The notes: generated by a model from the sequence alone, not told the origin. 64,000 nt of DNA from Carex sylvatica (GCA_964058845.1 CAXKVR010000423.1:24193-88192); one strand, 5' to 3'. Counted from the stretch's first letter, positions 31,702-45,183 are shown. Program-made: numbers and translations.

Positions 31702-34530
31702 TGTATCAAACTCTTAATTACAGCTAATGTTTATTGTATTATGTCTTTATTTTTTTAATTGAATTCAATATGAAGCATATCTTTGTTGTTAAATACAACT
31801 ATCACAAGCTTCTAGATATTAATGCCTTAATGTAGAACTTGGGCTGTACAAAATGCATGATCCTGTTCAGATTTCAATTAGCTCTATCGATGTATTCAGT
31901 TCCTATAATCCTACCATTTTTATCCAATCTACAACAATCACTCATTTCATTATTCAAAGTCCTCGCTATAATCGCAACAGCACAACTGTACAACCCACAA
32001 GTCATAGATACCAAACACTACCGCCAGTATAAATTGCCAAAATATCAAACAAACCAGTCTTAAACTTAATAAACGAAAAACATCATTAGCACTGACGCCT
32101 CCTTACATGGTATCCGGTGGATTCAAATAGAACATGTTCAGAATTGGCACCACTTTCTCTTTGAGATGAGAATTTTGCATTGTTAATTGCTTTTAGGCTG
32201 TGCAAGTTCCTGTAAATGTTGTTTCTGAGTCTGTATTCCCATTCCAAAACATAAAACTGCTATAGTGTTAGCTGATGCAATTGGCCATTTCATATCACCT
32301 GTCAACATTGCAACTTTGGACTCTGTATGGTAATATGGTGTGTAATTTCAATTGATACTTCTCTAGTAAGCAAACGATTGTACCTGATGTTTTCGCAGTT
32401 TTGAATTTTACCCTTTTACCTTTAATGACCAATAATGACTGTGTGTTTGGCAGTGGTGTTAGCTGTAGGCTTTATGTTTGATGTAATAGTAACAATAGTT
32501 TGTTAGACGGTTAGCATTATGTTAGGCAGTTAACACATTGATTGTATTACTGTGATTAGCCTATAGATACAAAGGCACTATAATCATTCTGAGGTTAATG
32601 ACAACAATTCATTCATACATTTCCTATCTTCTCCTCTCATCTAATTCTATTAGGTACCAACACCATGCTACTTGCTACCTGATGATCTTACCCTAGTGAT
32701 GCTGGTAAGTTTATGGAATTATGTATTCTTGCACAACCAGTTTACATTAATAATTCTGCACACAAGTGCTTTAAACTCAGCATGGCTTCATTTTGTTGTT
32801 CTCAGATGTTAAGGTATTTGTCCCTAATCATTTTAATCATTTTTCTAGTAACCCTTTGGGCAACTCATTTCTTCAATAACAAAACAAAAGGAATAGCGGA
32901 TCGAGTTCATTCCTACTTTGTATTGATATATTATTTCTAACAGTACTGGTTCAATTCAGTATTGTACCTAGCCCGAGATGATGTTCCATCTTATTTTAAA
33001 TGTTCGTGCCAATTAAATTCTTTGATCCTACAATTATAATTTTTAGGAAGGGTGGTAGGAAGTTACCTGCAATCAATGACAGGTAAGATGAACACTAGTG
33101 AGTACGGTCCTAGATCAGTACTTCTTTGGGTGAAAAATATGGTACCAAATCACCACCTATTTTATTGACCGAAGCAAATTCAGTGAAGACATCATTTTAA
33201 AGAAAAAATGAGATCCTCTTGTCTAATTATTACATAACATTTGGGAATTACAAAAGGTTGGTCGGCTTGGCCCAAGTTTGGACCTAAAAACCAAAATCTG
33301 CAAAAGGTACAATGGCTTTCAACTATTAACAAACAAGACCAAATTCAAATGGAACTAGCAGATTGGTCGTTTTTATTACTCATCAAAACTGGATGAAATT
33401 TGTTCTCTACGAAGACCATTAGTTGAATGATTTTTTTTTTCTTTAATGAGCTTTGGAATAGAGTTCGTCAAACTTGCTCTACAATATTTTATAAAGTTCG
33501 TTTAATTATTTGACCAGCTATACCGAGTTTAAGATATTATCATATTAAACTTGATACTAGAAGCAGCTTTTGCTAATATCGGAACAACAAATTTCAAATT
33601 ATACAGCATAAAGTAGCTCGCGATATGGGCGGAGTCTGGATCCTTTACATTACCTTACCGTTTGTATTTGTATCTGAATCATTCAAACTTGCAATACACA
33701 GTCCCTTTAAAATTCGTGTGCTAAATTGCTAATATATACCAAACAGACTGGATTTAAACACAAACGGTAAGGTAACGTAGGTGATATGAATTCACATAGG
33801 CGTGGGAAATACTTAAGGTGAGTGCCGATTAGTTTAAAAATGATTAAAAGTTATTTCATATTGAATATTACCTTGAAACTCCTTCATTTATTTTTGTTCA
33901 AACAAAATGGAATAACTTGCTCTTGACTCCTTGTGAAATACTCGCTTTGGTTGAAAGGCAATGAAAAGAATCCGTTTTATTTATCTCTAAATAATTGTCT
34001 TTAGTTTAACTTCAATCAAGTCGTGGAAGTTTTTTGGTTCGATAAAGTCCCAAAAGTATCATTTTTAGTTTAATTGATTTTATGAATTATTTTTGTTCAA
34101 TTAAACCTTTTAAATATTGTCTTTTGAGTTAATTAAATCCTTCTATTAATTTGTGTATTGTTCCTTAACTAATTATCTATTTTTTAAAATTAAATGAATT
34201 GTTCCTTCCTTCTCCTCCGGCCTCCTCCCTCCAAATCTCCAATCTGTATCTTTTTAGGGTGTACTTCACAAAAGAGGAGAGCATGAGTGACCAAATTGGT
34301 CAAACAAATTTATTTGTTCTCCAAACTCAAATCTCTATCGCTCCCCTTCCTCCAATTTGGAGGGTACCGCTTCTCCTTACTCTTTCCATCTCCTTCCCTT
34401 TCCTTCCCTTCTCTTTCCTTATCTTTGAATTTACAGAGCCACACCCTTAAATAACTTGAGAGTAAAATTAGAAAATTTTTACATTCTTTAACTTTGGCAT
34501 GAATTTTAAAACGCACTTCACTATATTCAT
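31702..34530. other. Intergenic, no gene; weak LTR-like and inverted-repeat traces
   Basis: No coding region recognised. At about 32455-32668 a stretch beginning TGTTAGCTGTAGG and ending near GGTACCAACA, with a CCTATAGATACA box, could be a small solo LTR, but no target duplication supports it. At 33645-33666 and 33760-33780 the inverted pair CATTACCTTACCGTTTGT / ACAAACGGTAAGGTAACG marks a small MITE-like hairpin. The 34200-34450 stretch is pyrimidine-rich. Confidence 0.4.
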
Positions 34531-35116
34531 CAGTATTCTAAATAGTGTGCAATAGCGACGCTATAACGTTTTTGGACCTTAAATGCTAAATTATGGGATA
34601 AAAATCCGCTATTTCAGCTACAACCGCTATGACGGTAATAGCGGTTCGCTATCTGCGCCATAACACACGCCTACATAGACTTTATATAAGAATTCAAACT
34701 GAAAATTAATTTTAAATATCAATCTTTTTAAGGTCCAGATTGATTTTGCTTTTAAATAGAAAAAATAGATAGTTTATTTCATGATGCTTAGGTTTTTTTA
34801 ATAGAAAAAAATATATAGTTTATACCATGATATTTAGGTTATTTTGAATGAAAAAAGATAAATAGTTTATTATTTTATTAGAGATATTTTGAACAACAAT
34901 TTGGACTTTATACTAGTTTAATATGAATATTCTAATTCCTTAATTAATTTTGTATTATTTATTACTCTATGAGACTTTAGATAATATTGATAATTAGTAG
35001 AAATAAAATAATTGAAAAACGCTATATAGAATAGTTTTTGCTATAGTTACGCTATTCGCGATAGCTTTTTTTATAACTTTTCCACTGTGATGCGATAATC
35101 AATATTTACAACCTTA
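34531..35116. mobile_element. hAT-like inverted-repeat element, decayed
   Basis: Left end CAGTATTCTAAATAGTG. The right end on the other strand contains AGGTTGTAAATATTG. Flanks ATATTCAT and ATATTTAC share six of eight bases. The interior has repeated GCTAT/ATAGC boxes similar to the hAT MITE at 37458. Support is moderate because ends and flanks have drifted. Confidence 0.45.
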
Positions 35117-35124
35117 ATATTTAC

Positions 35125-37449
35125 GATAAGCATTAAATTTCTTTTGTCTCAACTAGGACTAAATCCAAACTATTTTTTTTTAATTGTACCCTCAGGTACA
35201 TTTGAGTGAGACATCATCCACAGATGTTAATTGGATGTTATGGTACAAAATTAATACTCAAATCAGCATGCAAATAACAGAAGACTACAATTAAACTAAA
35301 GAAAGTAGTTAAGAGACTTTAATTAGCTAAAAAGTTCAAAGACTCAATTGAATGAAACACAGTATTTTAAGAATTTAATTGAACTCCTGCTAGTCACTGC
35401 CTAGTTATCAAAAAAAAAAAAAAAATTGAACAAAAAAAAATCAAAATCAAAATCTCAATTAAATGACAATAATCCAAAAATCAAGAAAGAGACTCTCCTT
35501 AAAGATTAATAATAGATGATTCCAAATTTATGATTCTTTGTTGTCTATAGTCAAGACTCAAGGCACAAGTCAATATTCATTATTTGAGTAATGCCTTTGA
35601 ACATCAATCAACCCACAACCGCACGTTATTCATGCTTCTGTTAAACACTGACTCATGTATAAATTCCGTATGAATTTATTTTGCTTTAATAATACAAAAT
35701 TGAAACCTCTAAAAATTTGTAGGACAGGATGGAATCTTCTAAGTTGCTCCAATGATTCTAATTTTACGCGATCTTTTTGCAAAATTTGAAGAGAAAATCA
35801 GAAGTAAATGTCGTGTTAGATTCGCAGGACTGCAGTAGAGCGAGATAAGAACGTGCAGAATATTTTAATAGATACGTTGTATAAATTTTATAAAAATATA
35901 AATATAAATGTACTAGTCACGTCATTGCGTATGTAACTCACCTCTACTATTATGCAAAAGGTCCCACCACCACTACATTGGAGATTTTGATTGTCCGTAA
36001 CAGATAGTATGTAATACATTATATCGGCAAGCTTGATTATTCGGTCAGAGGCTTGAAACAGGATTTATCACAGGAAATTTGCAACAGAGGATCGAGATAC
36101 TTCAGTTGGTTTTGAGTCTTTGACCCTTTCTTTTGTGAAGAGCCAAGGGGCACTCTGTTTTAATTTATTGACAGCGCCAAGTTAGAGGCAGTGAGTGTGC
36201 ACAATTCAAGTTACGTGTCGTCCATCTGTGTGCCACCGAGCACCTTTCTTAATTTTCTTTCCCTATTATCGAGAAAGAACCCGTAGGCTCGGAAGCTGTT
36301 CGGATCACAGTCACAATTCGATTCGTCCGACGAAATTAAAAATTTATAATTATTTGAATTAGAGATTTTAGTAGACAACAAAAAAAAAAAAAATGTTTTG
36401 AGAAAAATTCAGAAATTCGTGTTTAATTTGATCAAAGTTCGGTCAACTGAATAATTCGACGTTCAATTCAGCATTACTAAAAAAAATTATTTAAATATAA
36501 TATATAAATCTTGTCACTATAGTTCAGACAACATTTATTTCAATCCTTAAATAATATTTCTTTTCAACTAAATTTTCAGTGCAAGTCATAGATTGAAAAA
36601 CAAAATTGAGGGCGCACGCACCTGAGATCATGTCAATCCGGACTCCCAGTCTAAACTCTAAACAACCGTTTTGAATCAATGCTTACACATGTCGAGAAGT
36701 CCCAACACTAATGCGCATAATCTGGTAAATTTGGCGCGGTCTCATATCACATAACTGATATTGGCTCTTCGTACTCCCTTTGAGGTGTCTGTTGATGAGC
36801 TCAGCAATTTTGTTAAAAAAATTATACATTTTTTTTTAAAATTTTGCAACTTGTCTTTTTTAGATTTTTGAAATTTGAAATTTCATCAAGATTTATAGGT
36901 CTGGATTAATTTTGTTTTTTTCTGAAATTTTATTTTATTTGACTTTTTCTAATTTTAATTTGTAATTAAAGTTAAATTTAAAATTAAAATTATAATAAAT
37001 TTTTTGAGTTATTATTAATAATTAGAATTAGAAGTTAAAGTATTAAAAATTATAAGTTAGAATATTATTTTTATCTAGTACTGAATTAATAAATAAATTT
37101 AAATTTAATTAACTATTTCAATTCAATTTGCTATTTTTTTTCTTCCTATAAAAATCCTGAATTCCTTGTGGTGTCTTTCAATCGTTATGGTGTTTTCTTT
37201 TGGATCATGTAATATTTACTGACTTATGTAACTTGCTGCTTGAATCAATATAATGCCTATGGGTTTTTTCTGCAAAAATAAAATAAAATAAAATGAGTCC
37301 GGCTAAATTCTCTTTCTGCGTACTAAAAATTATTTCTTTTTTCAAGAAGTGTTAATAAAAATAAGATAAAAGGGTTAAATTAATATTTTATAATTAAACG
37401 ATATAAAACATATTCTTGTGTGACAAAATTTGTAAAAAAATAAACATAA
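35125..37449. other. Intergenic, no gene
   Basis: A+T-rich with no recognised element or coding region on either strand. Confidence 0.5.
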
Positions 37450-37457
37450 CATTTTAT

Positions 37458-37858
37458 CAGGGTTCTAAATAGCTAGGCAGCTAGCTATAGCTGCGCTATA
37501 GCTTTTTCAAAACTCAAAAGCTATAACACTATTAACTATTTTTCTTTTATAATTATTCTAGATAGCTAGTTATTATTGCACTATAGCTTTTTCAGACCTT
37601 AAAAGTTATAGCGTTATAATCGCTATTTAGAACCACTTCGGAGTAGGTCCGATGCTCATTGGACCTACTTTGGTTTGATGGGTGATCTGGCCCATCCAAT
37701 TGCATCAAGATTCGTACGCTTTTATTAAAATCCATATGAATTTTTATCAATTTACGTGCGCACATATCTTAATACTAATCATACGGTGATAGAACTAATT
37801 GAACTTAAAAGTAGGTCCCATGTTCATCGGACCTACTCCTATCTCATTTAGAACCTTG
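37458..37858. mobile_element. hAT-type MITE with a second MITE inside
   Basis: Ends CAGGGTTCTAAATAGC and, on the other strand, CAAGGTTCTAAATAGC (15 of 16 identical once the nested insert is removed). It is flanked by the exact 8 bp duplication CATTTTAT (37450-37457 and 37859-37866). CAGGG-type ends and 8 bp duplications are diagnostic of hAT. Its own length without the insert is about 180 bp, and its interior is rich in GCTATAGC palindromes. Confidence 0.88.
37634..37845 (-). mobile_element. 212 bp Mutator-like MITE, copy A
   Basis: Ends CACTTCGGAGTAGGTCC and, on the other strand, GAGATAGGAGTAGGTCC. It is flanked by the exact 9 bp duplication ATTTAGAAC (37625-37633 and 37846-37854), which is hAT-MITE end sequence. 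It is the same family and the same length as copy B at 50271-50482, in opposite orientation. Confidence 0.9.
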
Positions 37859-38519
37859 CATTTTATACTTAAATCAGTACTGTTTTGCATCCGGTGAGTA
37901 AGTGAGTTTCATCGTTTCTGCAATTTGAATTTATTTTACATTTTCTTATTATTTTATTTGAATCATTTTTAATGGATTTTATTGAATTTTGATTTTAGTA
38001 AATTCCATGTTAATACAGATAAGACAATTTCAAAAGATGGGTATGTTTTGAAAATGAAACAAGATTTTTACAACTATTTTACTTTTCAACGAAACATTCA
38101 ATTAAATAAATTTGTGTAACCATTTTAAAGTATATTTATGGTATGAGTTTTCGTAAATTAATTTATGAGTTATTGTAAACGTAAAATTTTATCCCACTTA
38201 ATCTCGCAACAGCTTATAAAATAAACTCATATTTTATATTTTCCTAAAAATGAATAATTATTATAATTTGCGTGAGGAATAATTACCTTATTATACAAAT
38301 TTATGAGTTCGATTGTGAAATTATAGGGATAAGAGAGAGGTATTTCGTTGCAGAGTAAGTGATGAAGTAAATTCATACTACATACCAAATTATATTAGGC
38401 CAAAATTAATAGTTAATTTATAAAATTAAATATGAACTAAATCAAATCGAGTCACATAAATTATGGGCTAAAATTTATGCTTCCTCTCTGAGTAAGTGTC
38501 TTTAGATTGGTGCATACAA

Positions 38520-39235
38520 ATTTTTTTTTTTGAAACCTTGACAGTGGCTGTTAAGTATAATTTTTATTGATTAAAACGTAAAATACATCCATCGTTCTAC
38601 ATTCAAAATATCATCCAAACTACATCAACATCTAAAAACATCAACATCTAAACATCAACATCTAACAACACAAACAACTAAAATAACAAAAGAAACAAAC
38701 AATATCCTTTAGTGGTAGACATCGATAACCTTCAATATTGGCTGGCTAGCGACCAAAGAAAATAAAACATCTTTTTCTTTTCTTTTCTTTTCTTTTTTTC
38801 TATTTGGATTGTGGGCGGAGAAGGCATGGTGTCGCGGTGGTGGGAGTGCAAAGAGATGAGAGCTGACGACTAGGGTTATTGCCGCCAACTGTCCTCTTAG
38901 TTATCTCAACAATGATGAAGGAAGAGAAGGTGCCGATAGAAAAGAAAGATGACGACTAGAGCTATTATTGTCAACTTTCTCTTCTTTCAACGGATAGGTG
39001 CTGGAATAGGGGGTAGGAACGAGTAGTGCTTGCTGGCGGCTAGAATTTTTTGAAGAGAAAACGGGGTGGATGAGAGTAAAAGAGAGTAGAGGAGGGAATA
39101 GAGAATGTAGAGAAGAAGAGGGGTTGTCGGTGCGGATCCTCCGCTCCTCCCTCCCCTCCCTCCCTCAGGGGGGAGCGGGAGGCGGGGATGAGGCTGAGGA
39201 AGCTTGCTGACGGAGAGATGAGAGGTGCATACAAA
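38520..39235 (-). mobile_element. Possible LINE/retroposon copy with poly(A) on the minus strand
   Basis: A T run at 38520-38531 followed by a hairpin-like GACAGTGGCTGTTAAG resembles the poly(A)-tailed 3' ends of LINEs elsewhere in the window when read on the minus strand. It is followed by a long less A+T-rich stretch (38800-39220) without a recognised domain. Assignment is tentative. Confidence 0.35.
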
Positions 39236-39865
39236 CTTATTGGACTATGTGTTTAGCGATTTTAATTTGGACTGACCAAATGCATGTACGCATATTTCAT
39301 ATAAACAGAGGGAGAGAAAAGGAAGGGGGTTGTGTGTTTGGTGCTGGCACACCGATTTACGGAGATATCAGTATAGATGTGACTACGATTATTGTATACA
39401 TCCGACATGCAAGCGAAGCAGATAAAAGTTATGTCTCTTACAACTAAAATCACGAAGAACTCCTGCTGTGCTTCTAGTGATAAATTCTATATATTTTGCA
39501 ATTAATTTACACATGAATTGCAATTGAAATTGTGCTTCGAGTAGTAATTAATTCACTAAATTGCAATTGAATTGTACATCTAAATTTCAAATCTTGTATT
39601 AAGATGAAGTAACATTTAAATTAATATAAAGTAAGGTACTTCACCTCTCTAGGTGGAGTTGCTTACTTCGCATGTGAGTTTTGCGGTTAGAGTTACATCA
39701 ATCTTACAATCTTTCTTCTCTTTATAAGCTTAATTCACCAAATTCCAACTAAATATAATTAATTCAATCATTTGAAATAAGCAATTTAGTTCGAATTAAA
39801 TTTTACTCCACAACTAAACATGACCCTAGGATCTAAGAGAGAGTTCAAAAGAGAAACATGTGTGC

Positions 39866-40020
39866 CCAACGATCTTTTATATATTTTAATTGTACTAAGA
39901 AATGAGATTTTATCCCGTTCGTTTTCTGAAAAACAAAAGGTGCAGGTTTTCCAACGATCTTTTATATATTTTGATCAAATGAAGAAATGAGATTTTATTT
40001 CGTCCGTTTTCTGAAAAGAA
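39866..40020 (+). repeat. 85 bp tandem duplication
   Basis: The segment starting CCAACGATCTTTTATATATT at 39866 is repeated at 39951 with a few substitutions, ending in both at CGTTTTCTGAAAA. No coding role seen. Confidence 0.75.
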
Positions 40021-40554
40021 AAAAAAAACCATTAGTTTACAATTTGATATATTGAAAAGTACCTTTTCCTGTGTTTCAACTTTCAAGACATGCTGAATGA
40101 AAAAAAAAAAAACACGTTTTTGAAAAGAAAAAAAAAAGATGCTATAAATTTGACATGCTGTAATTTAACTTTATTATTCATTCGAGTTTCAACTGTATTT
40201 ACTTTATCTGATCTCAAATAGAAATTTAAAATTAAATGTAGATACTTATCTTCATTGTAAATGACATGAAATTATAAACAATTTTTCTAATCTTTTAATT
40301 ATCCAGCAACGATATATCAAATTAATTATCGCATTAAAAATTATGGTTTTGTAGATCATGTGAGATTTAAAGTTTTAAATTTCTCTTTAATGTGATGGCT
40401 TCTCCCTCACAATTATCCCAAATCAATATACCATTCGATTTACTTTACGAATTTTGCATGATATCAATCTAACAACTAAGGTTTAACTTATTTTTTAAGA
40501 ACTTTGCAACAAGTCAATCCAACAATTAAGATTAATCTTATTTTTGGTCAAAAT

Positions 40555-40612
40555 ATCTTTTTTTTTTATAAAAAGACTGGCAGGAGCTACCAGTATTTTT
40601 ATCGAAATATCA
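40555..40612 (-). mobile_element. LINE-type 3' end: hairpin plus poly(A), minus strand
   Basis: On the minus strand, TACTGGTAGCTCCTGCCAGT forms a short hairpin followed by CTTTTTATAAAAAAA. This is a typical 3' terminus of a plant L1-type element. Similar hairpins occur near 57645 and 58258. The rest of the element is missing or decayed. Confidence 0.5.
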
Positions 40613-40714
40613 ACAACAGAAGTAACGTGCGATTCCATACAACCAAGTAATAAATCGATTAATATTAACGAAAAAAAAGTTGTAGTATTCTATCGTAAAT
40701 TCATAATAAAATAG

Positions 40715-41950
40715 CCCGATTTTTTTTATTTCTATCCAAAAAAAAAACTATTTTTTTAGAAATAACCAGTTTGACACTGGATTTCAAAAACTATCCAAAA
40801 TAATTTTGCTGTTTCAAGGCCTAAAACTGCAAAAAAAATTTGCGGTTTTACAATTCCAAAACCACGTTTAAAAAACTAAAAAAAACTAAAAAAACCGCAA
40901 ATTTTTTTGCGGTGTTTCAATTCAAAAACCACTGTTTAAAAAAAAAAAAAAACCCCGCAAATTTTTTTTTGATGTTATACTATTTTTTCATTTTTTTTCA
41001 GATTTTTTTTATTTAAATAGAAATATTTATAATTTATTTATTTTTTGTATTGAAATATTAGAAATATTTAATATATTTCTTTGAAAATAGATGAAATACT
41101 ATATAATTTGATTTATTAGAAAGACTGCTACAAATAATCCGGATTAATATTTTTCATGCCGGATTTTCTTTCGGTTGTAAGAAAAATTAATATATTCATT
41201 TATGTGTTAATGGAAAAAAATAAAAATGCTTGGAGTCTGAGTTATTGATCACGGTTCAAAAATCACTTCTAACTTCTAAGTCAATATAGAAAATATTATA
41301 ATCCTTCTAGTGCATTTAATTTATAAAAATTTATTTCTATTTAAAAAAAAATATTTAAGTTATTTAATGAATGTTATTAAAAAGAATTCTCAAAATATAT
41401 ACAACTTTTTATAAATTAAATGTACTAGAAGGATCACAATATTTTTTGTATTCCCTAGAAGTGACTTTTAAATCGGGATCAATAACTCAGACTCCAAACA
41501 TTTTTTTTTTTTTCAATTACTCATAAAGAAATATATTAATTTTTCTTACAGCCGCAAAAAATCCGGCATAAAAAATATTGATCTGGGCCATCTGTAGCAG
41601 TCTTTCTAATAAATCAAATTATATAGTATTCCATCTATTTTTAAAGAAATATATTAAATATTTATAATATTTCAATACAAAAAATAAATAAATTATAAAT
41701 ATTTCTATTTAAATAAAAAAAATTCTGAAAAAAATGAAAAAAAAAATGTAACCGCAAATTTTTTTTTTTAAACAGTGTTTTTTGAATTGAAACACCGCAA
41801 AAAAAAATTTGCGATTTTTGTTTTTTTTTTTAACTGTGGTTTTAGAATTGTGAAACCGCAATTTTTTTTTTGCAGTTTGAGTACTTTTTAAAATTCAGTG
41901 CAGCTTTGGTCATTTAAAAAAAAAAATTTAATATTTATAAAAAAATCGGT
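40715..41950. mobile_element. Large foldback element, copy 1
   Basis: A 1236 bp imperfect palindrome centred near 41345. The outer arms carry alternating AAACCGCAAA and TTTGCGGTTT boxes in A/T tracts. The inner arms carry paired boxes such as CTGCTACAAATAATCCGG / CTGTAGCAG and GTGACTTTTAAATCGGGATC. Ends are CCCGATTTTT and ATCGGT, flanked by AAAATAG (40708-40714 and 41951-41957). Copy 2 at 51898-52799 shares the inner arms. No ORF of note. Confidence 0.8.
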
Positions 41951-41957
41951 AAAATAG

Positions 41958-42924
41958 CCATCCAAAATCAGCGTATAAAAGATCCTCATCTCCACATGTT
42001 GAGGTTTACAAGTATTGACTTTACCATCGCACTTCTCTTTACCAACCTAATGTTTTTTTTTAATGGAATAATTATATTCAATTCATTGTGCAAACTATGC
42101 ATGATAATCTCAATATTAGTATAATTTATTATGCATCTTTGCATATTGACTCTTATGAAATTTATTAATCATAAAAATTCATAATATGGCATAATTCTAA
42201 GTGTAGGCGTGTGAGTATACAAATTTAAATATTAGAACAAGTTAAATCAATTTTTATGTCTTGTTTTGCGAGCAAATTTAATTTTAAATAGATATTAAAA
42301 TCATGTCAATATTTTTTTTTATCACATTGAACCAAAAACATATTTTAAATTTATATAACAAAGGAAATTAATTCAACTTTTTCTCCAACATAAATTTCTC
42401 TGTGGTATAATTTTTCTGTGGTTATATATGTACCTAGTAATTAACTCTGCGGTATAATTTGTTAGGTCTTGATGTACTAATCTGATATATTTCTCTATGC
42501 TTTTGATATTGTTCATGGTTGTTTAGGATAATATCTTTAGATATTTCAGAGCAGTGTGTGCTTTGTAGTTAGTTTGACAAATACTCTGATGTGGTACTAG
42601 CTAATTAGTAATTAGTACCAAACTTAGTAACCAGTATTAGATTTTTCAATGAAACTGGCATGGGTTTCACGCACTTTTATAAAAAAAAATAAGAAGAAGA
42701 AGAAGAAAATCGTTCAACTTTTGTTTTTGCTTACAAATTGTCTATAACTTCTATGCAATGGGTAAATTAATTCCAACAATAATTAAATTTAAACGGTTGA
42801 GATTGAAAATGAAATAGATGATAAAGTTGAGTAACCTCTAGGAAATCTGTCCTTTATTTTGTAAAATTATTTTAGACTGCTTGATAAATATTTTATTGAA
42901 TTAAGCACGACACATCAAGTGTTT
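41958..42924. other. Intergenic, no gene
   Basis: A+T-rich. A short (AAG)n microsatellite lies near 42690. Nothing else recognised. Confidence 0.5.
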
Positions 42925-43262
42925 AGAGCTTCCGAATTTTTAGTTGGCATTTGAAAAAAAATAGAGTTGGTATGAGAGGTGGCATGGCATTGGATAAAAT
43001 TCTAATATTAACGGGTACTTAGATTATATCAGAATGCCGCTCTTAGACAATACACAGAAGATGATGTTTGTGCACTACTTTTATATTTTACTGCAACATT
43101 CTTACTTGAATTTTGCTCTTTTGAGAATGTGTCATTTCGGAACGGCACTTAGATATAGTCTAAGTACCGGTTAACATTGAAACCTTTTTCTAATATGTTG
43201 TTTAACTTTGAATTCTTTTTTTTCAAATGCTAACTAAAAAAATTCGGTTAAAGCTCTGAATG
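42925..43262. mobile_element. Foldback MITE-like element
   Basis: Imperfect arms of about 120 bp. The left arm has CCGAATTTTTAGTTGGCATT; the right arm on the other strand has CCGAATTTTTTTAGTTAGCA. The inner pair is GGGTACTTAGATTATATC / CCGGTACTTAGACTATATC. No clear target duplication, so borders and superfamily are open. Confidence 0.6.
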
Positions 43263-43859
43263 AATAAAGAAAAAGACGGGTTCTTCAGCTGTGTTTGACG
43301 AGTTTGTAGTACTCCTAAAAAATTCAAATTGTTGTGTGTTAATCAGAAAATAAATCTTAACAAAATATAAAATTACGTTTTGATTCTTAAACTTCGGTTA
43401 AAAACCAACTGAGTCGCTGAATTTTATTTGCACTATTTTTTTTAGAACTTTCGTGAAAAGAAGAAAAAAAAACAAGTTGGTCTGTGAACTTTGTAAAGAA
43501 TAAAATTAATTATTCAAGTTCTCTTGAAAAACATATTACTTCTTTTGACAATAAATGATGACAAAAATATTTCGTGCTGCTAAGATGTTCTCTTTTCAAT
43601 TTTCTTTCTTTGTCAGCTTTTAATTTTTTTTTCTGGTATCTATATCAGTGGCTTTTTCTTTGAGAGATGAATGTTTCGGTCCTATTAATTCGGTTTTCAG
43701 CTCAGTTTGATTCAGTGTTTTTTTGGCTGCACATTTTTCTGAGCAGTGACTGTCCTAGTTGTTGTTGTAAACAATCTAATGCTCTATTGGATTAATTTGC
43801 AATACATATAAATATTAAATTTTATAATTTTTTTTATTTGAGATGTTTACAGGTTTAAA
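43263..43859. other. Intergenic, no gene
   Basis: A+T-rich sequence with no recognised features. Confidence 0.5.
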
Positions 43860-44640
43860 CGCTACAACAATATGAGTGATCAAGAAAAGTATCAAGACAT
43901 GATTTATGATAAACAAATACAATATGAATTGGCTAAATCATGAAGAGTAAGATATTTTATTTTTAACATCATTATATTTGAAAATATGATAAAGTAACTT
44001 TGAGATTGTGCTGTCTGAGTCCAACCGTTATCAACGATTATCAATCTGTTGTAGCAATTAAAGTCAAAATTCTGAATTGAAAAATTAATTTTCTAAGTAA
44101 ATTCAGCACAAATCAACTAGTGGCGAACCGTTGGCAACAATTAATTGGTCAAACACTAGAATGTTTGATTAAAGCACAAGCAAAATCCTAATTTGCAGAT
44201 TGTCAGATCTGTGCCAACCTTTATAACGGTTGATGGCAAAATCTTGAATTGGTTTCCTTTTCTGTTATCTCTCTGTATAAAGAAGCTTTGATTGTTTTCT
44301 TTCAACCAAGCTAGTCACCTTTGAGGAGCAAATTTTGAATCCTTTGAGAAGTTAGAGTAATTTTAATGATTCTTAGGATTCGTGTTGAATTTAGAGTCTC
44401 TAATGCTCGATCTTCATGGATTGTGTTGACTTTCCGCGTGTTATAAGAGCTCACCGGTTCTATTTTGTACGACCTTTCTCATTGGATAATTGAAAGATAT
44501 GCCGAGAAGCGATCGCAACGTTTCGAAGATATGGGCCTTATTTTGCCGAACTCCGTTATCATTTCTTATGTCAACTTCTTTAAACTCATCTATTTATTTA
44601 CTTGGACTTGAGATTTTTTATTTATTGAACATTCACTTGA
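43860..44640 (+). mobile_element. Diverged LTR related to the Sirevirus-like family
   Basis: Shares with the LTRs at 24086 and 30280 the box TTTTGCCGAACTCCGTTATC (about 44542), the preceding segments on TAAGAGCTCACCGGTT and CATTGGATAATTGAAAGA, and a following TAAACTCATCTATTTA stretch. The upstream part has GTTATCAACG-type boxes in place of AACGTT units. No partner LTR or coding region adjoins it, so it is a solo or truncated LTR of a sister family. The left border is approximate. Confidence 0.6.
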
Positions 44641-45183
44641 TGAAAATAATTTTAAATTTTAAAAGGCCTCATACTCACTCTCTTCTAAGGTGCCATCGGA
44701 GACATCGCTGGTTTAGTTGATTCTGTTTTTGATCCGGTTTGATTCAGTATCTTCTCAGCTACGAGCCTGCGATGCGGTATAGTTTGCTAGAAGGATCAAG
44801 ACAAATATGTGTACAAAAAAAATAATCACTAGACTTATATCATAACGCACAAAGAAAACAATCACTAGACTCGTATCATGATATAAAATAATGATAATTA
44901 AATTTGTATTTACGGGATGCACATACTCCATGTATATTTTTTATTTATTTTATAATTGAATATTTTTAAAGATACTCGTTGTCTCGTTGTAATAATATCA
45001 TGTAACAACTAGTTTGTAATACTACAATTGTTTAGAGACTTTTAATAAAAACAAAAAGTTAATACTTCGTACCTACGTTATAAAGGTGATGGGAACAGTG
45101 TGTTTTGTACTTTATACGTGGATCGTCTCATAAAAATCAGATGGTTTTGATCACGAAATGAAATATTTTTTACAAAATCAGAT
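44641..45183. other. Intergenic, no gene
   Basis: A+T-rich. A short direct repeat of AATCACTAGAC with flanking sequence near 44822-44872. No coding region. Confidence 0.5.

Noticed and set aside
32455..32668. Possible small solo LTR (TGTTAGCTG...CCAACA)
   Set aside because: No target duplication and no second copy in the window; kept only as a remark in the intergenic entry.
38800..39235. A less A+T-rich stretch with purine-rich coding-like look
   Set aside because: All frames contain stops or low-complexity sequence and no domain is visible; at most part of a retroposon.
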